Of a stretch of DNA of 17,716 nucleotides, positions 1 to 8,354 are shown in pieces. The notes below the pieces were generated by a model. That model did not search any database. It worked only from the letters and a program-made list of their open reading frames with translations, and was not told where the DNA came from. Positions within the stretch are counted from its first letter, which is position 1. Every line of letters starts with the position of its first letter. This stretch comes from Ardenticatenaceae bacterium (GTDB lineage: Bacteria > Chloroflexota > Anaerolineae > Promineifilales > Promineifilaceae): contig JACKBU010000046.1 of the NCBI GenBank assembly GCA_020634395.1, forward strand, positions 1 to 17,716, read 5' to 3'. The translations under genes were made by a program, and so were the position numbers.

Positions 1-2
1 GG

Positions 3-2537
3 GAGCTTTGGGGACTGGGCCGCAACTGTGGGGTGCAAAAGCTGGACGGACAAAATGTTGTGGAAACGGTCAACGCGCCTGTTTATCGCCAGCCCGTCTA
101 CACCACCCGTGATGCCGTTGACCCCAACCTGCCCAAAGCCAGATTTACCGACCTGGCCCAAGACCCGGTTGCCTCACTTAACGCGATTGCTGGAGCCATG
201 GATAGCTACCGGGTCAACTGGGAGCAACTGCAAAATCAGCGTGGCAATGACCCTGATTGGACGCCAGAGATGATAGACCAGGCACAGCAAGACCTGGACA
301 ATTTTGTAGATGAAATCGGCCGCTTCCGACGTGGTATCTGGACGTTGGAACAATATCCCGTTTTGCGCCGTGCCTTCCAATTGATGAATCAAACCTTTGT
401 TCAGGGCAGCAAACACCCCACCTGGCGTCTTTTCCAGATCGTCTATATTGTCACCCAACTTCCTGCTATTGCCGCCCGTGAATATGATGACCCGGACGGC
501 CGCGCTGATTGGGATTTTGTAGATGTTCTCTGGTTCCCCACCGGCGGCGGTAAAACAGAAGCCTATTTTGGTCTCATCGTCTGCACCACTTTCTTTGACC
601 GCCTGCGTGGTAAAAACGCAGGCGTTACCGCCTGGATGCGTTTTCCCCTCCGCCTGCTCTCCTTGCAGCAGTTACAACGTCTGGCCGATATCATGGGCGC
701 GGCTGAATTGCTCCGCAGACAAATATCACCCATCAACGGGGCGGACAATGATCCCATCAGCGTGGCCTACCTGGTGGGTTCTGGCAACACCCCGAACAGT
801 TTAACCAAGTATGGTGGAGGTGGGGAGTTAGAGAACCTTAAAAATAGACCTGGCAGGTTGCCGCGCTTTTTAACCATTCCCAACTGTCCTTTTTGCGGTC
901 AGGCTTCTGTTGAGATGGCTTTAGATGAACAAACAATCCGTCTGATTCATCGTTGTACCAATCCTCAATGCTCGGAGGCCGCCAACGGTGGCGTTCTACC
1001 CATTTACATCGTGGATAATGAGATTTACCGCTATTTGCCCACTGTCATCGCCGGGACAATTGATAAGGTAACTGCCGTCGGTTACCAACGAAAATTCAGC
1101 CATCTGTATGGAGCCGTCACCCACCGCTGTCCCCGGCATGGTTACCTGAGCCTGAACGAATGCACTGAAAAATACGGCTGTGATGTCCCAACCAACGCCT
1201 TCATACCTGTTACGCTCAAAGACCCTTCACCGACCTTGCAAATTCAAGACGAGTTGCACCTGCTTCGTGAGGAATTAGGAGCCTTTGACGGCCACTATGA
1301 AACCTTCATGGACACGTATCAAGTCAAACAGCAACATGTTCGCACAAAAATAATCGCTGCCACTGCGACCATCGAGGAATATGAAAATCAGGTGCGCCAC
1401 CTGTATGACCGCAAGGCCCGGCGTTTCCCTGTCCCTGGTCATGAACTGGGTGAGTCCTTCTATGCGACGACCCTGGCTGATGACACCCGCCGCCTATTTG
1501 TGGGCATCATGCCCCACAACTATACTCACATCAATGCCGTCATCCGTCTGGCTGAATTGTTCCATAGAGAAGTTGAAGACCTGCGCCGCGACCCATCTGG
1601 AGCAATTACCCGTCTGGATTTGACGGCCGTTTCCACACCTGATGAATTTCTGGCAATGCTTTCCTATTACGAAGTATTTGTTACCTATCTGTTATCAAAA
1701 AGGGAGGGCGACCGGCTCAATCAGAGTATTGAGGGGCAGTTGAATCAAGAATTAACCGATAATGGCTATTCTGACCTGGTCAACAAATCTATCATTGGCG
1801 AAACGCCATTTTCCGAAGTTATAAGCATCCTGGATGAACTGGAAAGTCCGACCCCGGATTTCAGCCGCCGGTTACGTTCAGTAACAGCCACCAGCACCAT
1901 TTCTCATGGTGTGGATGTAGAACGCATCAACTATATGTGCTTTTTTGGTATGCCTCGCCAGACGGCTGAGTACATCCAGACTTCCAGCCGTGCCGGCCGT
2001 GACCACCCCGGTATCGTTTTACTTTGTTTTAATCCGGCCCGCGAGCGTGATCAGAGCCACTACCATTATTTTGCCAAGTACCACGAATATCTGGATCGAC
2101 TGGTAGAGCCGGTGCCTATCAATCGCTGGAGCAAGTTTAGCATCAGGCGCACCTTGCCCGGTCTGTTCATGGCCATGCTGCTCAATGACTACAACCTGAC
2201 TATGGGGGGAAGCGGGTACGAATCACTCTATTTCGGCCGCAAAGCCCGTCAGTTGATAGAAAGCCAGCAGATTCAACCGGACGAGGTTGCCAGTTATTTA
2301 CAAAAAGCCTACCGTACCGGCCAATACGATGCCGGGCAAGAATTCGATCAGGTAATAACTGATAAAGCCAACGAATACATTGACATGCTGCGGAACCCCC
2401 GCGAAAACTTTACTTCCAGTAATCTGACTGATCAGCCAATGCAAAGCCTGCGCGATATTGATGAACAACTGGAAATCTCTTTGAATCGGGATTCCTGGAA
2501 ACTCTGGAGCAATATAACAAAGGGGCGAGGATCATGA
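3..2537 (+). CDS. drmA: DISARM helicase DrmA, 5' end outside window
   Basis: Superfamily 2 helicase-like ATPase of the DISARM anti-phage system. The reading frame is open to the left edge, so the true start and N-terminal domain lie upstream; at least 844 residues are visible. Helicase motifs appear in order: Walker A FPTGGGKTEAY at about 534-566, a motif Ia-like MRFPLRLLSLQQL near 636, a Walker B/DExH box DELH at 1248-1259, ATAT near 1355, SHGVDV at 1902 and the arginine-finger motif SRAGR at 1986. Between Walker A and DELH there is a cysteine-rich insert (CPFC, CTNPQC, CPRHG), probably zinc-binding. The combination of LWFPTGGGKTEAY with QDELHLL is typical of DrmA. The gene overlaps drmB by ATGA, so the two are translationally coupled. 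In DISARM, DrmA and DrmB form the core DNA-engaging complex. The frame is intact and the base composition is lower in G+C than the genes from 5340 onward, suggesting acquisition by transfer. A different DUF1998-linked helicase is the main alternative. Confidence 0.85.
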   Translation, partial: ELWGLGRNCGVQKLDGQNVVETVNAPVYRQPVYTTRDAVDPNLPKARFTDLAQDPVASLNAIAGAMDSYRVNWEQLQNQRGNDPDWTPEMIDQAQQDLDNFVDEIGRFRRGIWTLEQYPVLRRAFQLMNQTFVQGSKHPTWRLFQIVYIVTQLPAIAAREYDDPDGRADWDFVDVLWFPTGGGKTEAYFGLIVCTTFFDRLRGKNAGVTAWMRFPLRLLSLQQLQRLADIMGAAELLRRQISPINGADNDPISVAYLVGSGNTPNSLTKYGGGGELENLKNRPGRLPRFLTIPNCPFCGQASVEMALDEQTIRLIHRCTNPQCSEAANGGVLPIYIVDNEIYRYLPTVIAGTIDKVTAVGYQRKFSHLYGAVTHRCPRHGYLSLNECTEKYGCDVPTNAFIPVTLKDPSPTLQIQDELHLLREELGAFDGHYETFMDTYQVKQQHVRTKIIAATATIEEYENQVRHLYDRKARRFPVPGHELGESFYATTLADDTRRLFVGIMPHNYTHINAVIRLAELFHREVEDLRRDPSGAITRLDLTAVSTPDEFLAMLSYYEVFVTYLLSKREGDRLNQSIEGQLNQELTDNGYSDLVNKSIIGETPFSEVISILDELESPTPDFSRRLRSVTATSTISHGVDVERINYMCFFGMPRQTAEYIQTSSRAGRDHPGIVLLCFNPARERDQSHYHYFAKYHEYLDRLVEPVPINRWSKFSIRRTLPGLFMAMLLNDYNLTMGGSGYESLYFGRKARQLIESQQIQPDEVASYLQKAYRTGQYDAGQEFDQVITDKANEYIDMLRNPRENFTSSNLTDQPMQSLRDIDEQLEISLNRDSWKLWSNITKGRGS

Positions 2538-4411
2538 GACGCGGTAAAACACAAGTCCTGTTTAATTTCCTGCCAGACAAGACTTTCGACCATGAAAGCG
2601 GTCAGGCCATCCTTCGGGTAACTCGTTTTGAAATTGAGGAAGAGAAAAAGCTCAACAAGCGGTATGTACTGGCAAAAGTTGCCTGGCTGCTCAATCAGTG
2701 GCGGACAATAGGAGAAGACCGCTTGAGAGGGTTCCCCGACCCCTATTCTCAGTCTGATCGTTATGTATTGGGGTCGCCAACGGCCGTCGAATCAGAAATT
2801 TTTCCACTTCTTTTTCAATGTGACAACTGGCAGTGTCGGCGTGTTTATTCCTATCAGAGCATCGAACAGGCAGTCCGTTTTAACCGGGACATGCGCTGTC
2901 GCCATTGTAATTCCACGTTAACTCAGTTACATCATGTCTTAATTCACAACTGCGGTCATATTCGCCCATTCATCATACCAGGTTGCCCGACACATGGGTA
3001 TGACCATATGCGATTAGATACGGGCGGCAGCCAGAAATACACCCATTTCCGCTGGCGCTGTCGGCAGTGTAGTTTTAGCCAACCGATTGTTTACGGCCGT
3101 TGCGATGATTGCAATCTCCCTGACCGCACGATGCGCCCCATTGTTCATCGCGCCACATCTGCCTATTACCCTCAGTATCGCACCCTCATCAACCTGCCCG
3201 GCCGCGACCTGGATCGAATTCTCGACGACCCAGATCGTCACTGGCTGGCCATCGCCGCTTACCTGCGTCTATTTAACCATGGAACAGAAAACAGGCTGGT
3301 AGACTTGGTCGCCAATCCACAAGGCCAGACGGCTGATCAGGAAAGCATTGCTACTCTGGAACGGTTTGTCGAACAGGCTCCCCCGGCAATGAAGGCAACC
3401 TTGCAAGCCCAACTGGATAGTTTACGCCAGGGGCTTTCGGGGCTGGGAGGCAGTCGCCGCGACCAGTTAATTAATCGGGCGAAATCTCTGGTCTCGCTCC
3501 CTGATGATATTCTGGAAGAAGCGGGTCAGGAACTACTTGAATTTGTTCGCCCTGATGAAACACTGAGCATTACAACTCTGAGCGGCCTACAACAAAAAGC
3601 GCGGCAAGAATTCCCTGGCCGGGTTCCTCTTTACACAGTGGCTTATCCCAACGCTCTGCGTGAAACCGGTCTGGCAGATGTTCGGTTGATTGGCGATTTT
3701 CCGGTCACAACTGTTGTGGTTGGCTACACACGTAATGAAAGAGAAGCGGCCAATACGGTTATCCGTTCTTTCCCCCGCTTGAAGCAAAACGACCCACGTA
3801 TTCCGCTTTTTGTGGATACCACCGAAACAGAAGCACTGATGTTTCGACTTGACCCCGTGCGAGTCATCCGCTGGCTGGACTGGAACGACCTGGTGAACGG
3901 CCAACTGCCTGATCTGAATGATGAAGCGGCCGTTCGCGCCTGGATTCTCAATCGAATGCGTAGCATTAATCCGTTTGAGGAAATCCCTGAGAATGAGCCT
4001 GTCACCCGTGCTGTTTATGGCTTGGTTCATTCCTTTAGCCACATGGTATTACGTCAGGCCGTCATCCAGAGCGGTTTCGACCGTACCAGTTTAAGCGAAT
4101 ATCTCTTTCCTCATGCTCTGTCTTTTGTTTTATATAGCAATAACCGTTCCAAATTCACCATTGGTGGTCTGTACACGCTCTTTGAGCAGACTTTAGATGA
4201 ACATCTTCGCGCTGTGGTAGATAAAGGGGAAGCCTGTGTTTACGATCCAGTTTGCATGGAAGAAACCGGAGCCTGTCACGCCTGTATGCACATTTCAGAA
4301 ATGAGCTGCGAACATTTCAATCGTAATTTGAGCCGTAAATATTTATTTGGACGGATAGAACCTGATGGCAATGAATTCATCGGCTACTGGGACAACCAGC
4401 GCTTTGTTTGA
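2534..4411 (+). CDS. drmB: DISARM protein DrmB (DUF1998)
   Basis: Intact 625-residue DUF1998 protein, partner of DrmA. The start ATG overlaps the drmA stop (ATGA), with a GGGGCGAGG ribosome site just upstream. The N-terminal third is rich in paired cysteines that probably bind zinc: C96/C101, C122/C125, C140/C151, C176/C179 and C190/C193. The C-terminal DUF1998 domain shows GLVHSFSHMV near residues 496-505, then the cysteine cluster C568, C574, C581, C584 and C592 within DPVCMEETGACHACM and EMSC, followed by NRNLSRKYLFG. This arrangement of cysteines and the NxxLxRxxLxG tail is characteristic of DUF1998. In DISARM, DrmB forms a complex with DrmA that restricts incoming DNA. No frameshift is seen, unlike the two genes that follow. 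The last 47 bases overlap the start of the drmC remnant, as expected in a tight defence operon. Confidence 0.87.
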   Translation: MRRGKTQVLFNFLPDKTFDHESGQAILRVTRFEIEEEKKLNKRYVLAKVAWLLNQWRTIGEDRLRGFPDPYSQSDRYVLGSPTAVESEIFPLLFQCDNWQCRRVYSYQSIEQAVRFNRDMRCRHCNSTLTQLHHVLIHNCGHIRPFIIPGCPTHGYDHMRLDTGGSQKYTHFRWRCRQCSFSQPIVYGRCDDCNLPDRTMRPIVHRATSAYYPQYRTLINLPGRDLDRILDDPDRHWLAIAAYLRLFNHGTENRLVDLVANPQGQTADQESIATLERFVEQAPPAMKATLQAQLDSLRQGLSGLGGSRRDQLINRAKSLVSLPDDILEEAGQELLEFVRPDETLSITTLSGLQQKARQEFPGRVPLYTVAYPNALRETGLADVRLIGDFPVTTVVVGYTRNEREAANTVIRSFPRLKQNDPRIPLFVDTTETEALMFRLDPVRVIRWLDWNDLVNGQLPDLNDEAAVRAWILNRMRSINPFEEIPENEPVTRAVYGLVHSFSHMVLRQAVIQSGFDRTSLSEYLFPHALSFVLYSNNRSKFTIGGLYTLFEQTLDEHLRAVVDKGEACVYDPVCMEETGACHACMHISEMSCEHFNRNLSRKYLFGRIEPDGNEFIGYWDNQRFV

Positions 4412-5286
4412 AGTGGCCTGGCAAATTGCCCGCCTGCCAGATATTGACGCCACTGCTTTGACGTTACTGGAAGGAGCATTGCTGCTTCTTCACGGCCGTA
4501 GTGAGTTGGTTTCTCTTCACTCGACTCAACCAATGGTTGAAAACCGTCTGACAATCGAATGCATAGAAGCCATCTTTCTTACTCTTGCTGGCGCAGGCAT
4601 CTTAACGCGCCAACGCCGAGACCGCTGCGGAGCCGTTTATGATCAATATCAGATTGATCCGGATCGGCTACACCAAGTTTTACGCGATGCAGCTTTGCTC
4701 AGCAAGCGTTTGACCAGATTCAGGAAGAAACGACGCCACACAAACAGGCTCAATTGATTGCCACCCTCCCCGATAATCTGCCCTTATCACCCGATGTGAA
4801 ACAGCATATCCCTTCACTAGCAGCCACTCTACACCGGCTTATCACCACGGCCAGTCGGGATATCATCATCCTCAATCCTTCTTTGAACAAGAAGGATTCA
4901 ACCGCCCGGCTTCGGCATTATTGGCAGCAGCAGGGCGGGGCGTAGTTGTCACCATCATTACTCGTCAGCTTTCGGATGTAACGACCGTTAACTACCGTGT
5001 CATCGAAGCAACTATGGGAACAAAGCCAGCAGGAAGAGATATCAGACCAGTTCAGCTTTACGAATATCAGCAGGTCGAGGAGGGCCGTATGCTTTTGACT
5101 TCTCATGCGAAAGTGATGCTCGTAGACGGTCGGATCGTTTATATTGGCTCTGCCAATCTGACAGAGTATGGAATGTCCCGTTTTGTTGAAATTGGTATTA
5201 CGTTATATGAATCACAAGTAGAACATCTAGAAGCTTTGTTAATGGCAGTGGTGAACGCTTCGCAATGTATAGAAATCGTGCGTTAA
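4365..5286 (+). pseudogene. drmC: drmC-like phospholipase D family gene, two frameshifts
   Basis: About 307 residues if read through, split over three frames. The first part (MAMNSSATGTTSALFEVAWQ..., from 4365 or the ATG at 4371) runs to about 4690. The frame then changes by -1 and continues with QQAFDQIQEETTPHKQAQL and LITTASRDIIILNP. It changes by -1 again near 4876-4880 to give FFEQEGFNR and RGVVVTIITRQL through to the stop at 5286. The last segment carries the phospholipase D catalytic motif HAKVMLVD (His codon 5104-5106) followed by YIGSANLT. One HKD motif per chain is usual for DrmC. Family and position directly after drmB support DrmC. In the Bacillus DISARM system drmC was reported dispensable for protection, so its loss need not inactivate the locus. 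The TTG codons at 4754 and 4921 could be mistaken for separate starts, but each frame runs in from upstream homologous sequence. True decay or two base-call deletions are both possible. Confidence 0.75.
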
Positions 5287-5299
5287 TTACATCAACGAA

Positions 5300-6300
5300 A
5301 TGACGATCACCTTTAGCCGTCACTATTATCTGGAAAAGTTTTCTGCCTGCATACCGATAAAAACCGTACCCGCTGGATTGGCCGTTACCACCCACCGCGC
5401 CCCGCACAAACCCCTCCTGCTCCTGGCCGTGCTGGACCTTTTTGCTCAGGGCAGCCTCACCACCAACCTGATCGAACTGTCGCCGGAACTGGGCGAACTG
5501 TTTACCACCCACTGGCACACCGTCCGCCCGCCCAGCCAGCGCGGCATCCTCACCTATCCCTTTTATTACCTGCAAAGCGATGGCTTCTGGCACTTACAGC
5601 CGCGCCTCGGTCAGAAGCGGCCCTGGCCGTCTACCGCCCCAACGCCGGTTTGTCCGCCCTGCACGCCCTGGTCCCGGGCGCACGCCTGACGATGCCTTGT
5701 TCGATCTGCTGCAAACGGCCGACGGCCGTTCCGCCCTGCGCCACGTCCTGGTCACCACCTACTTTGCCCGGAGCTGCATGAACCCTGCTGCGCCAGACGG
5801 AAGTCAACGTGGCCGCCTTTGTCTACAGCGAGAGCTCGCTGGTGCACGCGCGGCGTGAACAGAAACAGGTAAAGGAAACGCCGTGGCCGAACCGGTGCGC
5901 GACCAGGGCTTTCGCCGGGCCATCGTCCAGGCCTACGACCACCGCTGCGCCATCTGCGGTGTACGCATCCTGACGGCCGATGGGCATACGGTCGGCCGCT
6001 GCCCACATCATCCCCTGGAGCGAAAGCCACAACGACGACCCGCGCAACGGCCTCGCCCTGTGCCACCTCTGTCATTGACCTTCGACGAAGGTCTGCTGAG
6101 CCTGAGCGACAGCCACCGGTCAACGTCTCGCCGCAGCTGCCCGCCGCCGCCAACCTGCCCGGCCATCTGCTGACGTAACGGTTGTCAACTCCTCGGCCCG
6201 GCCGAGGGAAGTTTGTGGCCGTTCCTGGATTCTGGTGCGCTGGCACTGCCGCCACAGGTTCCGCGCCCGCTGAAGGAGGCCAATCCTGCCCTCCTCCGTG
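5300..6300 (+). pseudogene. HNH endonuclease remnant, ScoMcrA-like
   Basis: Remnant of a modification-dependent type HNH nuclease, starting 13 bases after drmC. The first 100 residues are in frame: APHKPLLLLAVLDLFAQGSL, then NLIELSPELGELF and YPFYYLQSDGFWHL. This resembles the sulfur-binding (phosphorothioate-reading) domain of ScoMcrA-type nucleases. After about 5612 the frame changes repeatedly (near 5612, 5685, 5768, 5783, 5878, 5994, 6076, 6118 and 6180). Homologous text still reads on: DDALFDLLQTADGR, FRRAIVQAYDHRCAICG (5910-5960), AHIIPWSESHNDDPRNGLAL (6001-6060), CHLCH-W-TFDEGLLSL, and finally LALPPQVPRPLKEANPALLR. The catalytic His-Asn-His and the zinc CxxC can still be recognised. 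The text stops at about 6300, where a dispersed repeat begins, just short of the usual final WH segment. It is certainly not translated as one protein as read. HNH assignment is strong; the phosphorothioate-binding function of the N-terminal domain is inferred from resemblance. Confidence 0.75.
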
Positions 6301-6338
6301 GCCCCCTCTCCCTTTGGGAGAGGGCTGGGAGAGGGCAG
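6299..6338 (+). repeat. G-rich dispersed repeat, copy 1 (partial)
   Basis: Right half only of the repeat: the hairpin CCCTCTCCC-TTT-GGGAGAGGG followed by a G-rich tail and GGGCAGAGCAGGCA. It abuts the last readable codons of the HNH remnant. The left hairpin seen in copies 2 to 5 is missing. Confidence 0.8.
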
Positions 6339-6380
6339 AGCAGGCAAAGAGATGTGCTAAGGCCCCAGTAGTTTAGGGTT

Positions 6381-6464
6381 TCTCCCCTCAATCCCCTCCC
6401 AGTGGGAGGAAGTCCATGGCTCCCTCTCCTCTGGGAGAGGGTTGGGGAGAGGGCAGAGCAGGCA
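6381..6464 (+). repeat. G-rich dispersed repeat, copy 2
   Basis: Complete but diverged unit. It begins TCTCCCCTCAATCCCCTCCC, has a degenerate first hairpin (CCCTCCCagtGGGAGG), a linker GAAGTCCATGGC, a second hairpin CCCTCTCCtctGGGAGAGGG and the tail TTGGGGAGAGGGCAGAGCAG. Same orientation as copies 1, 3 and 4. Confidence 0.85.
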
Positions 6465-6507
6465 TAGACGAGAAGTAGCAAGCCTTTCCCGCCCTCCCTC
6501 AATCCCC

Positions 6508-6587
6508 CTCTCCCCTCAATCCCCTCCCGGAGGGAGGGGAAGTCCGACGGCTCCCTCTCCCTTTGGGAGAGGGTTGGGGAGAGGGCA
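6508..6587 (+). repeat. G-rich dispersed repeat, copy 3
   Basis: Complete unit just upstream of the DUF559 gene: CTCTCCCCTCAATCCCCTCC, hairpin 1 (CCCCTCCC-gga-GGGAGGGG), linker AAGTCCGACGGCT, hairpin 2 (CCCTCTCCC-ttt-GGGAGAGGG) and the tail TTGGGGAGAGGGCA. With copy 4 it forms direct repeats around the nuclease gene. Confidence 0.88.
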
Positions 6588-6624
6588 AAACGTGCCAGGA
6601 AGAGAAAGAAGAGGGAAACCCACC

Positions 6625-6993
6625 ATGAACCACAAGCCCAAAACCAACCAAACCCTTCTCCAACACGCACGCAGCATGCGCCGGCAGCCAACCACCGCTG
6701 AGCAGGTCTTGTGGCGGCGGCTGCGGCGCAGCCAACTGGGCAGTTACAAGTTTCGTCGTCAACAACCCCTTGGCCAGTATATTGTAGACTTCTACTGTCA
6801 CCAGACCCGTCTGATCATCGAAATCGATGGCGACGTTCATGCCCATCAAGAAACATATGATGCAGAACGCACTGCCTGGCTGGAGGCAAATGGTTATCGG
6901 GTAGTGCGCTTCAGCAACATGGACGTGATCAAGAACACAGATGGCGTATTACAGATGATCCTGACCCTGTGCGATGAGGCCGTTGGATTGTAA
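6625..6993 (+). CDS. DUF559 endonuclease-like protein (Vsr fold)
   Basis: Intact 122-residue DUF559 protein. It opens MNHKPKTNQTLLQHARSMRR, then AEQVLWRRLRRSQLG and YKFRRQQPLGQYIVDFYC. The PD-(D/E)XK core, related to very-short-patch repair (Vsr) endonucleases, is visible as D55 in IVDFYC, E66 and D68 in IIEIDG and H72, followed by the YRVVRFSNMDV strand. Family biology is poorly known; a DNA nuclease role is inferred from the fold. The ATG at 6625 is preferred over upstream in-frame codons because those would translate the repeat itself, and a GAGGG site lies about nine bases before this ATG. The gene sits between direct copies 3 and 4 of the G-rich repeat, an arrangement that suggests a functional link. 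It is not obviously part of the DISARM operon, being separated from it by a decayed gene and two repeats. Confidence 0.88.
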   Translation: MNHKPKTNQTLLQHARSMRRQPTTAEQVLWRRLRRSQLGSYKFRRQQPLGQYIVDFYCHQTRLIIEIDGDVHAHQETYDAERTAWLEANGYRVVRFSNMDVIKNTDGVLQMILTLCDEAVGL

Positions 6994-7016
6994 AACTAGC
7001 CGGTTCGCTTTTGTCT

Positions 7017-7106
7017 GCCCTCCCCTCAGTCCCCTCCCTGAGGGAGGGGAAGTACGCCCGCTCCCTCTCCCTTTGGGAGAGGGCTGGGGAGAGGGAAGAG
7101 CAGGCC
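7017..7106 (+). repeat. G-rich dispersed repeat, copy 4
   Basis: Complete unit 24 bases after the DUF559 stop: CCCTCCCCTCAGTCCCCTCC, hairpin 1 (CCCCTCCC-tga-GGGAGGGG), linker AAGTACGCCCGCT, hairpin 2 (CCCTCTCCC-ttt-GGGAGAGGG), then CTGGGGAGAGGGAAGAGCAG. It lies between the convergent DUF559 and beta-propeller genes, where its hairpins could also stop transcription. Confidence 0.88.
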
Positions 7107-7129
7107 GGGAGAGGGGAATCTCCCTACGC

Positions 7130-8083
7130 CTAACGGCTAACGCGCACGATTTCATACTCCGTGTCCGGGGTGGGCGTCACGTCAAAGCGGGCGTTCACCA
7201 CGTACAGGCTGCGGCCCAGCAAATCGGCTGTGGTCGGGAAGCGGAAAGCATCGCTGCTGATGGTATCTACCACCTCGCCGCTGGTCAGACGGCCGTTCAG
7301 CTTCACCACCGCCACCTCATTCAACGCATTGCGCACCACGTACAACGTCCGGCCGCGCAGCACCAGCCCATCGCCGTTGGTCAGCGTCTCGCCGCCCAGG
7401 TCAATCGCCAGCGCCTCCCCGCTGTCCGCGTCTACCCGGTAAAGCGTGCCGGTCGTGCTGTTGACGATGATCAGGTAACGCCCCAGGAAGGTCGAGGCGA
7501 TGCCGTTGGCGTTAAATCCGCCGGGCACAAACTCGAAGTCGCCGGTTAAGGGGATGGCTTCCACGTCTTGCGGGTCCGGGAGACGGCCGTTGCGGGTCAG
7601 CGGCAGCCGGTACATCACTGCATTATACGAATCGGTAAAATAAGCGCCGTGCCAGGTCACAATCACGTCATTGATAAAGGTATTGCCCGGCGCGGTTAGC
7701 TGGTAGCTCATCAACAACTCACCGGTCGCGGCATCGTACACCCGCGCGTCGCCGCCAACGCCGCCGGACACAAAGAGATTGTTTGTGCGCCGGTCATATC
7801 CCAGGCCTACGGCTATCAGCCCCTCCTCCCCTTCTACCAAAATGTCACCTTCGCCGGTGCGTAGATTCGCCTGGTAGATAGCGCCATTGGCCAGCGAACC
7901 GGCATAGATGGACAATCCCCGGCCAATCACAATGCCTTCCGGTTGGAAACCGTTGGGCAGCGGGATGGTGTCGGGAAAGGGTCGGGGCCGGACGCCGGCA
8001 GCAGACACCGGCACGGCCGTAAAGAGAACGGCCGTTAACAGCAAAAAGGCAGTCACAATCGACAATACACGGAACTTTCTCAT
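7130..8083 (-). CDS. Secreted SMP-30/NHL-like beta-propeller protein
   Basis: Exported protein of 317 residues. The start at 8083 (MRKFRVLSIVTAFLLL) is chosen over the upstream ATG at 8149 because it gives a classical signal peptide (basic MRK, hydrophobic stretch, cleavage near PVSA-AG) and has AGGAG eight bases upstream. The mature part has repeated blade-like segments: LPNGFQPEGIVIG, SLANGAIYQANLRTGEG, GLGYDRRTNNLFVSGG, NDVIVTWHGAYFTDSYN, NGIASTFLGRYLIIVNS, TGTLYRVDADSGEA, NGDGLVLRGRTLYVVRNAL. These match the six-bladed SMP-30/gluconolactonase-like propellers, which usually hydrolyse lactones or bind ligands. The substrate cannot be told from sequence, and such proteins are sometimes annotated as superoxide dismutase-like. 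It ends EYEIVRVSR, with no cell-wall anchor. A good promoter lies at 8191-8220, so it is probably transcribed alone. Confidence 0.8.
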   Translation of the reverse strand: MRKFRVLSIVTAFLLLTAVLFTAVPVSAAGVRPRPFPDTIPLPNGFQPEGIVIGRGLSIYAGSLANGAIYQANLRTGEGDILVEGEEGLIAVGLGYDRRTNNLFVSGGVGGDARVYDAATGELLMSYQLTAPGNTFINDVIVTWHGAYFTDSYNAVMYRLPLTRNGRLPDPQDVEAIPLTGDFEFVPGGFNANGIASTFLGRYLIIVNSTTGTLYRVDADSGEALAIDLGGETLTNGDGLVLRGRTLYVVRNALNEVAVVKLNGRLTSGEVVDTISSDAFRFPTTADLLGRSLYVVNARFDVTPTPDTEYEIVRVSR

Positions 8084-8190
8084 GGGTTTTACTCCTATTA
8101 TTCTGTAACCGAAACAGTCAGGGGGTTCAATGCCAGGTGGAGCGCACACAAAAGCAGCAGCGCGGGGGACATAAGCAGGGATGTAGAGGC

Positions 8191-8220
8191 ACTATAAGGC
8201 AGGCACAGAGCAGTTGTCAA
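8191..8220 (-). promoter_or_regulatory. Sigma70-type promoter of the beta-propeller gene
   Basis: On the minus strand TTGACA (8220-8215) is a perfect -35 box and TATAGT (8196-8191) a one-mismatch -10 box, 18 bases apart. Transcription would start near 8184, leaving a leader of about 100 bases before the start codon at 8083. Confidence 0.6.
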
Positions 8221-8354
8221 TCCGGCGCGCCGTTCACTCATTCACAGCCCATAAAAACGCGCCGCCGCAAAAAGGGCGGCACACAGCGTTAAACCGTAAT
8301 GCCGCCCTGGGCGTCCGATCAGATCGATCTCCTGGCAGTTTAAATGAGTGTCTG

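Noticed and set aside
4754..4945. Separate small gene starting at TTG 4754 (and another at TTG 4921)
   Set aside because: Upstream codons in the same frames continue homologous drmC text, so these are pieces of a frameshifted gene.
5752..6255. Minus-strand frame of 167 codons
   Set aside because: Antisense to the HNH remnant, whose motifs are unmistakable on the plus strand.
6185..6691. Minus-strand frame translating to LSPTLSQRERE-type repeats, and similar plus-strand frames
   Set aside because: These only translate the G-rich dispersed repeat; no protein family and no ribosome site.
6299..7106. Possible CRISPR array
   Set aside because: Units are about 80 bases, diverged, irregularly spaced and internally palindromic; one interval contains a gene. 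No cas genes are present.
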